DNA from: Sphingomonadales bacterium | Lineage (GTDB): Bacteria > Bacteroidota > Bacteroidia > Chitinophagales > Chitinophagaceae | Assembly (NCBI GenBank): GCA_016872195.1 | Contig: VHAT01000001.1 | Location: 60,347 to 124,346 of the forward strand | Reading direction: 5' to 3' | DNA: 64,000 bases | Notes under the pieces: generated by a model | What the model was told of the DNA's origin: nothing | What the model saw: only the letters and a program-made list of their open reading frames with translations | The model's database searches: none | Program-made: the position numbers and the translations under genes | In this document: positions 44,867 to 52,761 of the stretch, piece by piece | Layout of the letters: each line of letters starts with the position of its first letter | How positions within the stretch are numbered: the first letter of the stretch is position 1

Positions 44867-46243
44867 CTATCGGCCCCAGCCCAGCCAATCATTGGCATTG
44901 GCATAAAGCATAAGACCTAATAATATGATCATACCGACCATTTGAGCATATTCCAAAAATTTTTCACTTGGCTTTCTCCTCGTGATCATTTCGTACAGCG
45001 TGAACATTACATGTCCTCCATCTAATGCAGGGATGGGTAATAGATTCATAAACGCCAATACGATGGATAAAAAAGCCGTGATACGCCAAAACGATTCCCA
45101 GTCCCAGCCCGCCCCGGAAAAAATGGAGCCCATAGCCTTGAATCCACCCACTCCCTTGTAGGCCCCGGTTTCGGGATCGAGTATTTTTTTAAATTGATCT
45201 ATATAGGCACTTAGCTCATTACTCGCCTTTTGAACACCGGCCGGAAAGGCTTCGAGCACACCATAACGTTTGACATCAAGTTTAAGCCAGCCCAGACTAT
45301 CCATTTGCTGGTAGCTGTATCCATAGGCCAAAAAACCGATCTTTCCTTCGCTATTGACCGAAACTGGCAAGCGTAGCTCTTGCCCCTCGCGCATGACCTT
45401 CAGGGAAACGGTGCGCTCTGCACTAGCCAATAAAAGTTCTTGCAACTCATCATAAAATAATACCGGGATACTATCTACCCCTACGATCTGATCATCTTTT
45501 TGCAACCCCGCTTTAGAAGCAGCACTGGTATCGGGCACAAAAAAAGCGATAGCAGGTCTGCGCACTTCCAGAAAACCCCGTATCGATCTATTTCGGTTCT
45601 CTACTAACTGACCGATCAGATCTTTATCCATATTAATGGTAAGCGTCTGCTCGCCTCGCTGCAGCTCCACTTGCTGCCCTAAAATCAATTTTCTGCGTAG
45701 CTTCTCAAAATCGGCCACGGGCTCTCCATCGATGGAAAGGATACGGTCGCCATTGCGAATACCCATCTTGAACAAGGTACTGTCAACCACATGGACCCCG
45801 TATTTCATAGAAGCGGTAGGGATCTTTTTGTCGCCCCAGACCATCAGGATAAATGAATAGATCAAGAAGGCCACTAAAATATTCATGACCACACCGCCCA
45901 ACATGATGATCAAACGCTGCCAGGCGGGCTTACTGCGAAATTCCCAAGGTTGAGGGGCTTGTTTCAAGGCCTCCTTATCGAGACTCTCGTCGACCATGCC
46001 GGCGATCTTTACATAGCCGCCTAGTGGTAACCAACCGATACCATATTCCGTATCTCCCTTCTTCTTTTTGAACAGTGAGAACCAAGGATCAAAAAAAAGA
46101 TAAAATTTCTCTACCCGACACTTGAACCACCTTGCCGTTATGTAGTGCCCAAATTCATGCAAGATCACCAAAATGGAAAGAGACAAGAGCAACTGCCCCG
46201 CCTGCAAGCCCACCGAAGACCAATTGATAGCAAATACTGTCAT
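44867..46243 (-). CDS. rseP: RIP metalloprotease RseP (site-2 protease)
   Basis: The 458-residue inner-membrane zinc protease has HEFGH at residues 29-33, two periplasmic PDZ-like domains (around GDRILSIDGEPV and LQKDDQIVGVDSIPV) and the third ligand in PALDGGHVMF near the C-terminus. It cuts membrane-bound regulators such as anti-sigma factors. It is larger than the M50 protein at 29.8 kb. It follows dxr by 40 bases, an order common in the phylum. Confidence 0.94.
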   Translation of the reverse strand: MTVFAINWSSVGLQAGQLLLSLSILVILHEFGHYITARWFKCRVEKFYLFFDPWFSLFKKKKGDTEYGIGWLPLGGYVKIAGMVDESLDKEALKQAPQPWEFRSKPAWQRLIIMLGGVVMNILVAFLIYSFILMVWGDKKIPTASMKYGVHVVDSTLFKMGIRNGDRILSIDGEPVADFEKLRRKLILGQQVELQRGEQTLTINMDKDLIGQLVENRNRSIRGFLEVRRPAIAFFVPDTSAASKAGLQKDDQIVGVDSIPVLFYDELQELLLASAERTVSLKVMREGQELRLPVSVNSEGKIGFLAYGYSYQQMDSLGWLKLDVKRYGVLEAFPAGVQKASNELSAYIDQFKKILDPETGAYKGVGGFKAMGSIFSGAGWDWESFWRITAFLSIVLAFMNLLPIPALDGGHVMFTLYEMITRRKPSEKFLEYAQMVGMIILLGLMLYANANDWLGWGR

Positions 46244-46283
46244 AGTTTAATAGGAGCAGGCCAATTGAGCTGTATAGAAAGTC

Positions 46284-47453
46284 TTACAAATTGACCTGAT
46301 CGGCTGCAAAGGTACGAGCGGCTGCATCGCTCTCAAAATAATCCTCGAGACCGGGCTGGGCAATAAAGGGTACGGATTGCATGGTTCGTTCTATGATCTC
46401 TGTCATTTCCAAAAAATTGGTCCGGTTCTTTAAAAAGGCGTACACCGCGATCTCGTTGGCCGCATTCATGATGCAAGCCAGATTACCCCCTTTTTCCAAG
46501 GCCTCTTGCGCCAAGGCAAGATTTCGGAATGTTTTAACATCCGGTTCTTCGAAACTCAGATTTTTGACCGACCGAAAATCGTAACGGGGAAAATCATTTT
46601 TTATTCGCTGCGGAAAAGCCATGGCATACTGAATGGGCAGCTTCATGTCCGGAAGGCCCATTTGTGCCTTAATACTGCCATCCTCAAATTGCACCATGCT
46701 GTGAATGATACTTTGGGGATGAACCACCACTTGTATTTGATGCGCCCGCAAGTTGAATAACCATTTTGCCTCGATCATTTCAAGCCCCTTATTCATTAAG
46801 GTAGCCGAGTCGATGGTGATCTTAGCGCCCATGGTCCAGTTAGGATGCTGTAGCGCATGCTCTTTTTTTACATTGACCAGGTAGTTGGTCTTTCGCCCTA
46901 AGAAAGGACCACCCGATGCGGTCAAAATGATCTTTTCGATCTTATTGCGGGTCTCTCCTACCAGACATTGAAAAATGGCCGAGTGCTCGGAATCGACGGG
47001 AATGATCGGAGCCCGATTTTCAAGGGCCGTCCGCATGACAATATCACCTGCCACCACCAAGGTTTCTTTATTAGCCAACGCAACCGCCTTTCCTTGCCGA
47101 AGTGCGCAAAGCGTAGGCTTTAACCCTGCATAGCCGACAATGGCCGCCAACATCAGATCGTAACTATCCAAGGACGCCACCTCTTCTAATGATCGCTCGC
47201 CCGCAAAAACCTTGACCGAGGTGGCTTGTAACGCCTCTTTGACGCGGGGATATTTTTTTTCGTCGCCGATAACGACCATATTGGGCATAAACTGCAAAGC
47301 CTGGGCGATCAACAGTTCGTCGTTGCTTTGTGCCGTCAAGATCTCTACCGAAAAAAGATCAGGATGCGCGGCGATCACCTCCAGGGCCTGCGTTCCTATC
47401 GATCCGGTCGATCCAAATAAGGCGATCCTTTTAACAGCAGAAGAAAGACTCAT
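46284..47453 (-). CDS. dxr: 1-deoxy-D-xylulose-5-phosphate reductoisomerase
   Basis: Dxr makes 2-C-methyl-D-erythritol 4-phosphate, the committed step of the MEP isoprenoid pathway. The 389-residue protein has the NADPH motif IALFGSTGSIGTQAL, the metal-site motif IPVDSEHSAIFQ, the loop TASGGPFLGR, and MNKGLEMIEAKWLF. All look intact. It is between the GH3 gene (9 bases upstream) and rseP. Confidence 0.96.
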   Translation of the reverse strand: MSLSSAVKRIALFGSTGSIGTQALEVIAAHPDLFSVEILTAQSNDELLIAQALQFMPNMVVIGDEKKYPRVKEALQATSVKVFAGERSLEEVASLDSYDLMLAAIVGYAGLKPTLCALRQGKAVALANKETLVVAGDIVMRTALENRAPIIPVDSEHSAIFQCLVGETRNKIEKIILTASGGPFLGRKTNYLVNVKKEHALQHPNWTMGAKITIDSATLMNKGLEMIEAKWLFNLRAHQIQVVVHPQSIIHSMVQFEDGSIKAQMGLPDMKLPIQYAMAFPQRIKNDFPRYDFRSVKNLSFEEPDVKTFRNLALAQEALEKGGNLACIMNAANEIAVYAFLKNRTNFLEMTEIIERTMQSVPFIAQPGLEDYFESDAAARTFAADQVNL

Positions 47454-47462
47454 GAAAAAAAG

Positions 47463-48962
47463 TTAATGGTTGGCAATGAACGAAGTTAAGGCATCGGCCA
47501 ACGTTCTGTCGTTACTGAGGCGAGGCACTTTATTTTGCCCGCCTAGTTTACCCACCGATCGCATGTAATCGATGAACCCTCCCTTTCGAACTTGACGGAT
47601 CTGCAAAGAGGAGAGGATATTACCCGAAATAAGATCGTTGTAATAAACGTTCTTTTGGCAGAGTAATTGGTTCATCAACTGGGCCATAGCATCAATGGAT
47701 GGGGGCTCGCGGTCGAATTCAATGAACCACTCATGAAACGATTTGGCATCGGTAGTGCTTACACAGGGCGCAACGGTAAATTCGGTTACCCCCACTCCTA
47801 GTTGCAAGGCAGCCTCCCGAATACAATACTCAACCTCCTCACCTATTACATGCTCTCCAAAGGCCGATATAAAATGCTTGGTACGACCGGTCACTACCAC
47901 CCGGTACGGATCGACCGAAACAAAGCGAACGATATCGCCAATATCATATCCCCACAAACCGGCATTGCTATTGATGATAAGCGCATACTGCTGACCTACT
48001 TTAACATCGGCCAGAGACACCCGTTGCGGATCCTTTTTACCCAGCTGGTCCAGGGGAACGAATTCAAAGAAGATCCCGCTGTTCGTATTGAGTAACATTC
48101 CCTCGGATTGCTGTGTGTCTTGAAAAGCAAAGAACCCTTCGCTGGCAGGGAAAAGCTCAATGGTGTCAACCTTACGGCCGATACTTTCGAACAAGCGAGT
48201 CCGATACGGTTCAAAATTGACTCCTCCTTGTACCATCACACTAAAATCGGGAAACAGATCGCCAACCTTTTTGCCACTTCGCGCTATAAGTGCATCAAAA
48301 TACATTTGCATCCAGGGCGGAATTCCACTGATCAAGGTCATCGGCTGATGAAGAGTCTCCTCCACAATGCGATGCAATTTAGATTCCCAATCCTCGATAC
48401 AGTTTGTTTCATAAGAAGGGAGCTGATTCGCCCGCAGATAGCGGGGTACATGATGGTTTACGATGCCACTTAAACGGCCGGTGGGAATGGAACCGACCCT
48501 CTCCAACTCAGGAGAACCCGATAAAAAGATCAACTTTCCGTCCGCAAAACGAGTATTTCCGGTTTCGGCCATGTAACAAAGAAGCGCGTTCCGAGCCGTA
48601 TTGATATGATTGGGGATTGAATCCTTGGTAATGGGGATATACTTTACCCCACTGGTCGTACCAGAGGTCTTGGCAAAATACAGGGGGCGGCCTCTCCACA
48701 GTACATTTTGCTTTCCTTGTTTGATCTGATCGATCCAACCCCTCATTTTTTCGTAATCCTGCAGGGGAACAGACTGCTTAAATGATTGATAATCATTTAC
48801 ATCTTTCAAGTTGACGGACTTCCCAAAAGCCGTTTTGACCCCCACTTTAAGCATTTTCTCCAAAAGCTGCCGCTGATCGGCCACGGCTGTCTTCATCTGT
48901 GCCCTGATGGTCCGCTGAATGTAAGCCGAAAAGGGCCTGGCCAGAAAGGACTTGATTTTCAT
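47463..48962 (-). CDS. GH3-family acyl-adenylating enzyme
   Basis: The 499-residue protein is related to plant GH3 enzymes, which adenylate carboxylic acids and join them to amino acids. It shows the nucleotide motif FAKTSGTTSGVKYIPIT, ELFPASEGFFAFQ, and LWGYDIGDIVRFVS. Bacterial members are common in Bacteroidota but their substrates are not known. It heads a minus-strand operon with dxr and rseP and has a TATCTTTG box upstream. Confidence 0.9.
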   Translation of the reverse strand: MKIKSFLARPFSAYIQRTIRAQMKTAVADQRQLLEKMLKVGVKTAFGKSVNLKDVNDYQSFKQSVPLQDYEKMRGWIDQIKQGKQNVLWRGRPLYFAKTSGTTSGVKYIPITKDSIPNHINTARNALLCYMAETGNTRFADGKLIFLSGSPELERVGSIPTGRLSGIVNHHVPRYLRANQLPSYETNCIEDWESKLHRIVEETLHQPMTLISGIPPWMQMYFDALIARSGKKVGDLFPDFSVMVQGGVNFEPYRTRLFESIGRKVDTIELFPASEGFFAFQDTQQSEGMLLNTNSGIFFEFVPLDQLGKKDPQRVSLADVKVGQQYALIINSNAGLWGYDIGDIVRFVSVDPYRVVVTGRTKHFISAFGEHVIGEEVEYCIREAALQLGVGVTEFTVAPCVSTTDAKSFHEWFIEFDREPPSIDAMAQLMNQLLCQKNVYYNDLISGNILSSLQIRQVRKGGFIDYMRSVGKLGGQNKVPRLSNDRTLADALTSFIANH

Positions 48963-49017
48963 GGACTCTTACCGGTATTTAAAGGAAGGACGCCTTCCAA
49001 AACTAGGCGTTGGAGAA

Positions 49018-49025
49018 CAAAGATA
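49018..49025 (-). promoter_or_regulatory. -7 promoter box of the GH3-dxr-rseP operon
   Basis: TATCTTTG on the minus strand matches TAnnTTTG and lies 55 bases before the ATG at 48962. A small hairpin (GGAAGG with CCTTCC, 48984-48998) lies in the leader. Confidence 0.5.
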
Positions 49026-49072
49026 ACCAAAGAAGACCCTATGCCGCACCCCCCTTTAGCGCTTATTTTTGG

Positions 49073-49103
49073 TTGGAAGGTTCAAAAAAGTTCCCTACCT
49101 TTG
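49073..49103 (+). promoter_or_regulatory. Promoter of rplU
   Basis: TTG (49073-49075), 20 bases and TACCTTTG (49096-49103) fully match the Bacteroidota consensus. It lies 19 bases before the start at 49123 and inside the longer frame from 49069, which supports the shorter start. Confidence 0.7.
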
Positions 49104-49122
49104 CCGTCCTAATTTTAATAGT

Positions 49123-49422
49123 ATGATATCTGTAGTAAAAGTTGCGGGTCAGCAATTTAAAGTAGAAAAGGACCAGACCTTATATGTGCCTCGTGTAGAA
49201 GGCGTGGCGGGCGACAAGCTCGACCTTGAAGTCTTGCTGGTAGACGCCAACGGAAAGCTGTCAGTAGGCAGTGCTGCCAACGCAAAAGTACAAGCCGAGA
49301 TCGTTGACCAAGTTAAAGGCGATACCGTTATTGCCTATAAGCAAAAAAGAAGAAAAGGCTTTCACAAGAAAAAAGGACATCGCACAGCCTATACTAAGAT
49401 CAAAGTATTGAGCATCGCATAA
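49123..49422 (+). CDS. rplU: 50S ribosomal protein L21
   Basis: The 99-residue protein (MISVVKVAGQQFKVEKDQTL, VEGVAGDKLDLEVLLV, and KRRKGFHKKKGHRTAYTKIKV) is L21 of the large subunit. It starts at 49123; the longer frame from 49069 adds residues unlike the family. rpmA follows after 45 bases. Confidence 0.96.
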   Translation: MISVVKVAGQQFKVEKDQTLYVPRVEGVAGDKLDLEVLLVDANGKLSVGSAANAKVQAEIVDQVKGDTVIAYKQKRRKGFHKKKGHRTAYTKIKVLSIA

Positions 49423-49467
49423 ATTGACCTGTCAAACCTCTTGATCATCCATTAAAAAGAATGTACC

Positions 49468-49728
49468 ATGGCACATAAGAAAGGTGAAGGAAGTGTAAAG
49501 AACAATCGTGACTCACAGAGCAAAAGACTCGGTGTAAAAATATACGGTGGTCAACCCGCCATTTCCGGAAACATTATCGTTCGTCAACGTGGAACGGTTT
49601 ACCACCCCGGTAAAAATGTGGGCGTTGGAAAAGACTACACTCTCTTCGCATTAACGGATGGCATTGTTGAATTCCGCAAAGGAAGAAGCAATCGCACTTT
49701 TGTTTCGGTAACTCCAGCCGAAGCATAA
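49468..49728 (+). CDS. rpmA: 50S ribosomal protein L27
   Basis: The 86-residue protein ([38 protein letters not shown]) is L27, whose N-terminal tail reaches the peptidyl-transferase centre. No N-terminal cleavage extension of the Firmicutes type is present. The rplU-rpmA pair is conventional. Confidence 0.96.
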   Translation: MAHKKGEGSVKNNRDSQSKRLGVKIYGGQPAISGNIIVRQRGTVYHPGKNVGVGKDYTLFALTDGIVEFRKGRSNRTFVSVTPAEA

Positions 49729-49789
49729 TCGACCCGACTCACTAGGTCCCTTATATCTTGCAGCTCCAAAATTTTGTAGAAAAAATTTG

Positions 49790-49821
49790 GATGTTAAAAA
49801 TTTATTCCTATTTTTAACATC
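49790..49821. repeat. 12-base perfect inverted repeat upstream of the lysine-rich gene
   Basis: GATGTTAAAAAT and ATTTTTAACATC form a perfect 12-bp stem around an eight-base loop. It lies 61 bases after rpmA and 37 bases before the lysine-rich gene. No T-run follows, so it fits an operator or a leader hairpin better than a terminator. Confidence 0.45.
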
Positions 49822-49858
49822 GTTAATCCATTTTACTAACACATTAAATTCAAAAAAA

Positions 49859-49978
49859 ATGGCTACAAAGAAAAAAGCTGCCAAGAAAAAGGCCGCTCCA
49901 AAAAAGAAAGCTGCCAAGAAAAAGGCTGCTCCAAAAAAGAAAGCTGCTAAGAAAAAAGCTGCTAAGAAGAAGAAGTAA
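49859..49978 (+). CDS. Lysine/alanine-rich histone H1-like small protein
   Basis: The start at 49859 (MATKKKAAKKK) gives a 39-residue protein made almost only of Lys, Ala and two Pro. It is built of 11-residue units (KKKAAKKKAAP). Such tails resemble eukaryotic histone H1 and bacterial H1-like proteins and should bind nucleic acid non-specifically. An upstream ATG at 49787 in the same frame lies in the inverted-repeat leader and encodes a non-basic stretch, so it is less likely. A strong terminator follows. Confidence 0.8.
   Translation: MATKKKAAKKKAAPKKKAAKKKAAPKKKAAKKKAAKKKK
49868..49966 (+). repeat. 33-base tandem repeat inside the lysine-rich gene
   Basis: About three copies of a 33-base unit encode KKKAAKKKAA(P/K). 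The copies differ at a few third positions. Such a repeat could gain or lose units by slippage and vary the length of the basic tail. Confidence 0.7.
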
Positions 49979-49994
49979 TCTTCCAGAAATGAAT

Positions 49995-50023
49995 AGAAAG
50001 TCCCCCGTTCTCGGGGGATTTTC
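49995..50023 (+). terminator. Intrinsic terminator after the lysine-rich gene
   Basis: TCCCCCG (50001-50007) pairs with CGGGGGA (50012-50018) around a short loop and is followed by TTTT. It lies 22 bases after the stop codon. Confidence 0.85.
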
Positions 50024-50068
50024 TCGTTTATACCCTACCCTCATCCCCAAAGGGCTTACCTTGCAAGT

Positions 50069-51745
50069 ATGGAAAACGCGGTGATCGCCGAGCAGCTCAA
50101 GCTCCTTTCCGTTTTACTGGATATTCACGGGGGCAACCCCTTTAGCATCAAAAGTTTTGGGGCGGCGGCCTTTGCCATCGATAAACTGGCCTATCCGCTT
50201 AGCCAAATCCCGCGCGAGAAACTGCTCACGATTAGAGGCATTGGCAAAACCGTGGCCAAATCGGTAGAAGAACTTTTAGACACCGGCCGATTACAATTGC
50301 TAGAAGATCAATTAGAGAAGACCCCTTCCGGCATTTTAGAGATGATGAAAATTAAGGGGCTCGGCCCCAAAAAAATAAATGTGATCTGGAAAGAGATGGG
50401 CATTGAGTCGCTGGGAGAATTACTGTATGCCTGTCAGGAGAACCGACTCGTGACCTTTAAAGGCTTCGGCGAAAAAACCCAGCGTGCCCTGATCGAGTCG
50501 ATTGAATTTTTTCTTCACCACCAAGGACAACTTTTATATGCCGAGGCAGATGCCGTTTTTGCAGATATCGAGCGATACTTACACCACCTTTTTGGAGCGG
50601 ATGCAGTGGCCAGCACAGGCGCTTTCCGAAGACAAGCCCTAACTATTGAGGAGCTAGAATTTGTAGTTGCCCAACCAATAGAGGTCATCAAGCCTAAGTT
50701 AATAACAGCACATCCGCCTGAATTGATTGAAGAAACTCCGCAATCGCTGCTCTATGCATTAAAAAATGGTCTGCGACTCAGGATCTACTCGTCCGAACTG
50801 CCATTGGCCCAGGCACTATTCCGTACCACAGGCAGTCCCTCCTTTTTGGAATACTTCGATGGGCTGCCCACGATCGATCAACAAAAGCTATTGTCTGCCC
50901 GTACCGAGAAAGATCTCTTCGAGGCCAAGGGGTTACCCTGGATTGAGCCCTTTCTAAGAGAGAGCGGAGACATCATTCAACGGTCTTTGCAAGCGCCCCT
51001 TGGACCGGTAATTCAAACGGGTTCCATAAAAGGGCTTATTCATTCGCACTCGACTTGGAGTGATGGGAGTAATTCCATCCTGGAAATGGCAAAAGCCTGT
51101 ATCGAAAAAGGCTGGGACTATATGGTGATGAGCGATCACTCTGCCACCGCCATCTACGCCAATGGGTTGAATGCCGAGCGGGTGGCTGCACAGCACCAGG
51201 AGATCGATCTCCTCAATCGGCAATTAGCCCCATTCAAGATCTTTAAATCGATAGAAAGTGATATTCTTGGTGACGGTAGTCTCGATTATTCTGAACCCAT
51301 ATTGGCCAGTTTTGATCTGGTGATCGCATCGATCCACAGCCAGTTCGGGATGTCAGAAGAGAAAGCTACGGCAAGACTGATCAAGGCAATTGAAAATCCT
51401 TACACCCGTATACTAGGACATCCCACCGGAAGATTATTGCTCAGCAGAAAAGGATATCCCATCGATCATCAAAAAATAATAGATGCTTGCGCTGCCCACC
51501 AAGTAGTGATCGAATTGAATGCTCATCCCCGCCGGCTGGATATTGATTGGAGATGGATCGACAAGGCCCTTCAAAAAGGCGTACTGATCTCGATCAATCC
51601 CGATGCCCATGCCACCAAAGGGCTGGAAGATGTTCGCTATGGTGTTTTGGCTGCTCAAAAAGCAGGACTAACGGCAGACAAAAATCTCAGCAGCTTTTCA
51701 CTCCCCGCCTTTGAACAATGGCTGTCTGGCAAAAAAACAAACTAA
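50069..51745 (+). CDS. PolX-family protein with degenerate polymerase site and intact PHP domain
   Basis: The 558-residue protein has the N-terminal 8-kDa and helix-hairpin-helix parts (LTIRGIGKTVAKSV; KIKGLGPKKI), then a polymerase-beta-like palm, then a C-terminal PHP metallo-nuclease domain. The palm motif that is normally GSFRR followed by DxD reads GAFRRQALTIEELEF, so both aspartates are Glu195 and Glu197 and the Ser is Ala. The third Asp (VDLR in the family) is Arg236. DNA synthesis is therefore unlikely. The PHP metal motifs HSHSTWSDG, MSDHSA, SIESDIL, HPTGR and NPDAHA look complete, so it is probably a 3'-5' exonuclease or phosphoesterase in DNA repair. Confidence 0.9.
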   Translation: MENAVIAEQLKLLSVLLDIHGGNPFSIKSFGAAAFAIDKLAYPLSQIPREKLLTIRGIGKTVAKSVEELLDTGRLQLLEDQLEKTPSGILEMMKIKGLGPKKINVIWKEMGIESLGELLYACQENRLVTFKGFGEKTQRALIESIEFFLHHQGQLLYAEADAVFADIERYLHHLFGADAVASTGAFRRQALTIEELEFVVAQPIEVIKPKLITAHPPELIEETPQSLLYALKNGLRLRIYSSELPLAQALFRTTGSPSFLEYFDGLPTIDQQKLLSARTEKDLFEAKGLPWIEPFLRESGDIIQRSLQAPLGPVIQTGSIKGLIHSHSTWSDGSNSILEMAKACIEKGWDYMVMSDHSATAIYANGLNAERVAAQHQEIDLLNRQLAPFKIFKSIESDILGDGSLDYSEPILASFDLVIASIHSQFGMSEEKATARLIKAIENPYTRILGHPTGRLLLSRKGYPIDHQKIIDACAAHQVVIELNAHPRRLDIDWRWIDKALQKGVLISINPDAHATKGLEDVRYGVLAAQKAGLTADKNLSSFSLPAFEQWLSGKKTN

Positions 51746-51750
51746 TTTTG
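51743..51750 (+). promoter_or_regulatory. -7 promoter box of the 51759 gene
   Basis: TAATTTTG overlaps the end of the PolX-family gene and ends eight bases before the ATG at 51759, again implying a very short leader. No well-placed -33 TTG is seen. Confidence 0.4.
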
Positions 51751-51758
51751 CAGACAGC

Positions 51759-52250
51759 ATGGAAAACCCCACACTAAATACCATCAGACCCCTCTTGATT
51801 GGCTGCCTACTGCTAGGGCTCTTACCGACAGAGGCTACCTCTCAACAGTACGTGGGGCTTGGCGAAAAAGAAGTACACGTCAAACTCAAAAAAGAAACCC
51901 GCTCCTTTCAACAAGAACAGCCTGCAATAGAATCAGGTTCAACTACCCCAAAGCGTTTTTCCGGCTCTCGCGCAAAGGATGTTACCATAGAAGTACTTTG
52001 TGACAGTGTCGGCATCTGCTACGCCGAAAAATATATCTGTAGCACCGAGCGTAGCGCATTACAATGGCAAAAAAAGATACTGGCCGTTAAAGAGATGGGT
52101 TGGCAAAAACTGAATGAGAACCAACATGTATCTAACCAGGACAGGCAGCGACTCTTAGAAATGTATAAACAAGATCTTTTCTGGGTCGTACAGGTGCTAC
52201 GCACAAATTGGAGTCCCTTGCAATACCAGATGCTTTTTTCAGATCAATAA
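51759..52250 (+). CDS. Secreted protein of unknown function
   Basis: The start at 51759 (MENPTLNTIRP) gives a hydrophobic signal segment (LLIGCLLLGLLPTEATSQ) and a 163-residue product; an upstream ATG at 51711 lies within the PolX-family gene. The mature part has three cysteines (VLCDSVGICYAEKYIC), a basic Lys-rich start and a helical C-terminus (RQRLLEMYKQDLFWVVQVLR). No family is recognised. It is 10 bases before the NTF2-like gene. Confidence 0.6.
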   Translation: MENPTLNTIRPLLIGCLLLGLLPTEATSQQYVGLGEKEVHVKLKKETRSFQQEQPAIESGSTTPKRFSGSRAKDVTIEVLCDSVGICYAEKYICSTERSALQWQKKILAVKEMGWQKLNENQHVSNQDRQRLLEMYKQDLFWVVQVLRTNWSPLQYQMLFSDQ

Positions 52251-52260
52251 AGAACCCAAT

Positions 52261-52704
52261 ATGCGATCATTTACATGGATCTTGCTTGTGAGTAGTTTTT
52301 TGACGCTACCGCTCTCCTGCCAACCTCGGGAGGATATACTCACGGAACAAGAGATCAAAGAGGTGATGGATCGGTTTGACCGAGGCTGGAGAGAAAAATC
52401 ACCTTCCTTGGTCGACACGGTGCTGTCCCCGCACTATCTCTATTTTACCCAGTCGGGCAAGACCTTTACCCGGGAGGCACTTATTGCTACCGCTGGATCT
52501 GATGTTTACCGTTTACAAGACATGTCTCGTGAGCAGATCTCCATTCAGATCGATGGAAATGCGGCTGTAGTCAATACGGTATGGAGCGGGAAGGGCCTTT
52601 ATCATGGAGAAAGTTTTGACGATAAACAACGCTGCAGTGTTACCATCATTAAACATAACGGGAAAGTAAAGATCTTGTCAGAACACTGCACCCCTATCCG
52701 TTAA
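52261..52704 (+). CDS. NTF2-like (DUF4440-type) lipoprotein
   Basis: The 147-residue protein has a signal segment with a lipobox-like end (LTLPLSC, Cys20). An NTF2-like fold pattern follows: a first helix with VMDRFDRGWREKSPSLVDTVLSPHYLYFT and a beta sheet with NAAVVNTVWSGKG. This resembles the DUF4440/SnoaL group. Catalytic residues are not evident. It is close to the preceding secreted protein gene and probably co-transcribed. Confidence 0.7.
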   Translation: MRSFTWILLVSSFLTLPLSCQPREDILTEQEIKEVMDRFDRGWREKSPSLVDTVLSPHYLYFTQSGKTFTREALIATAGSDVYRLQDMSREQISIQIDGNAAVVNTVWSGKGLYHGESFDDKQRCSVTIIKHNGKVKILSEHCTPIR

Positions 52705-52761
52705 AATATTTTGTCGCATTAACACGCTATAGAAATTACCATTGTCAAATAAAGAAGCACT

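Noticed and set aside
48984..48998. Small hairpin GGAAGG/CCTTCC in the GH3 leader considered as a riboswitch
   Set aside because: It is a six-base stem with a three-base loop and no wider conserved structure; no riboswitch class is recognised.
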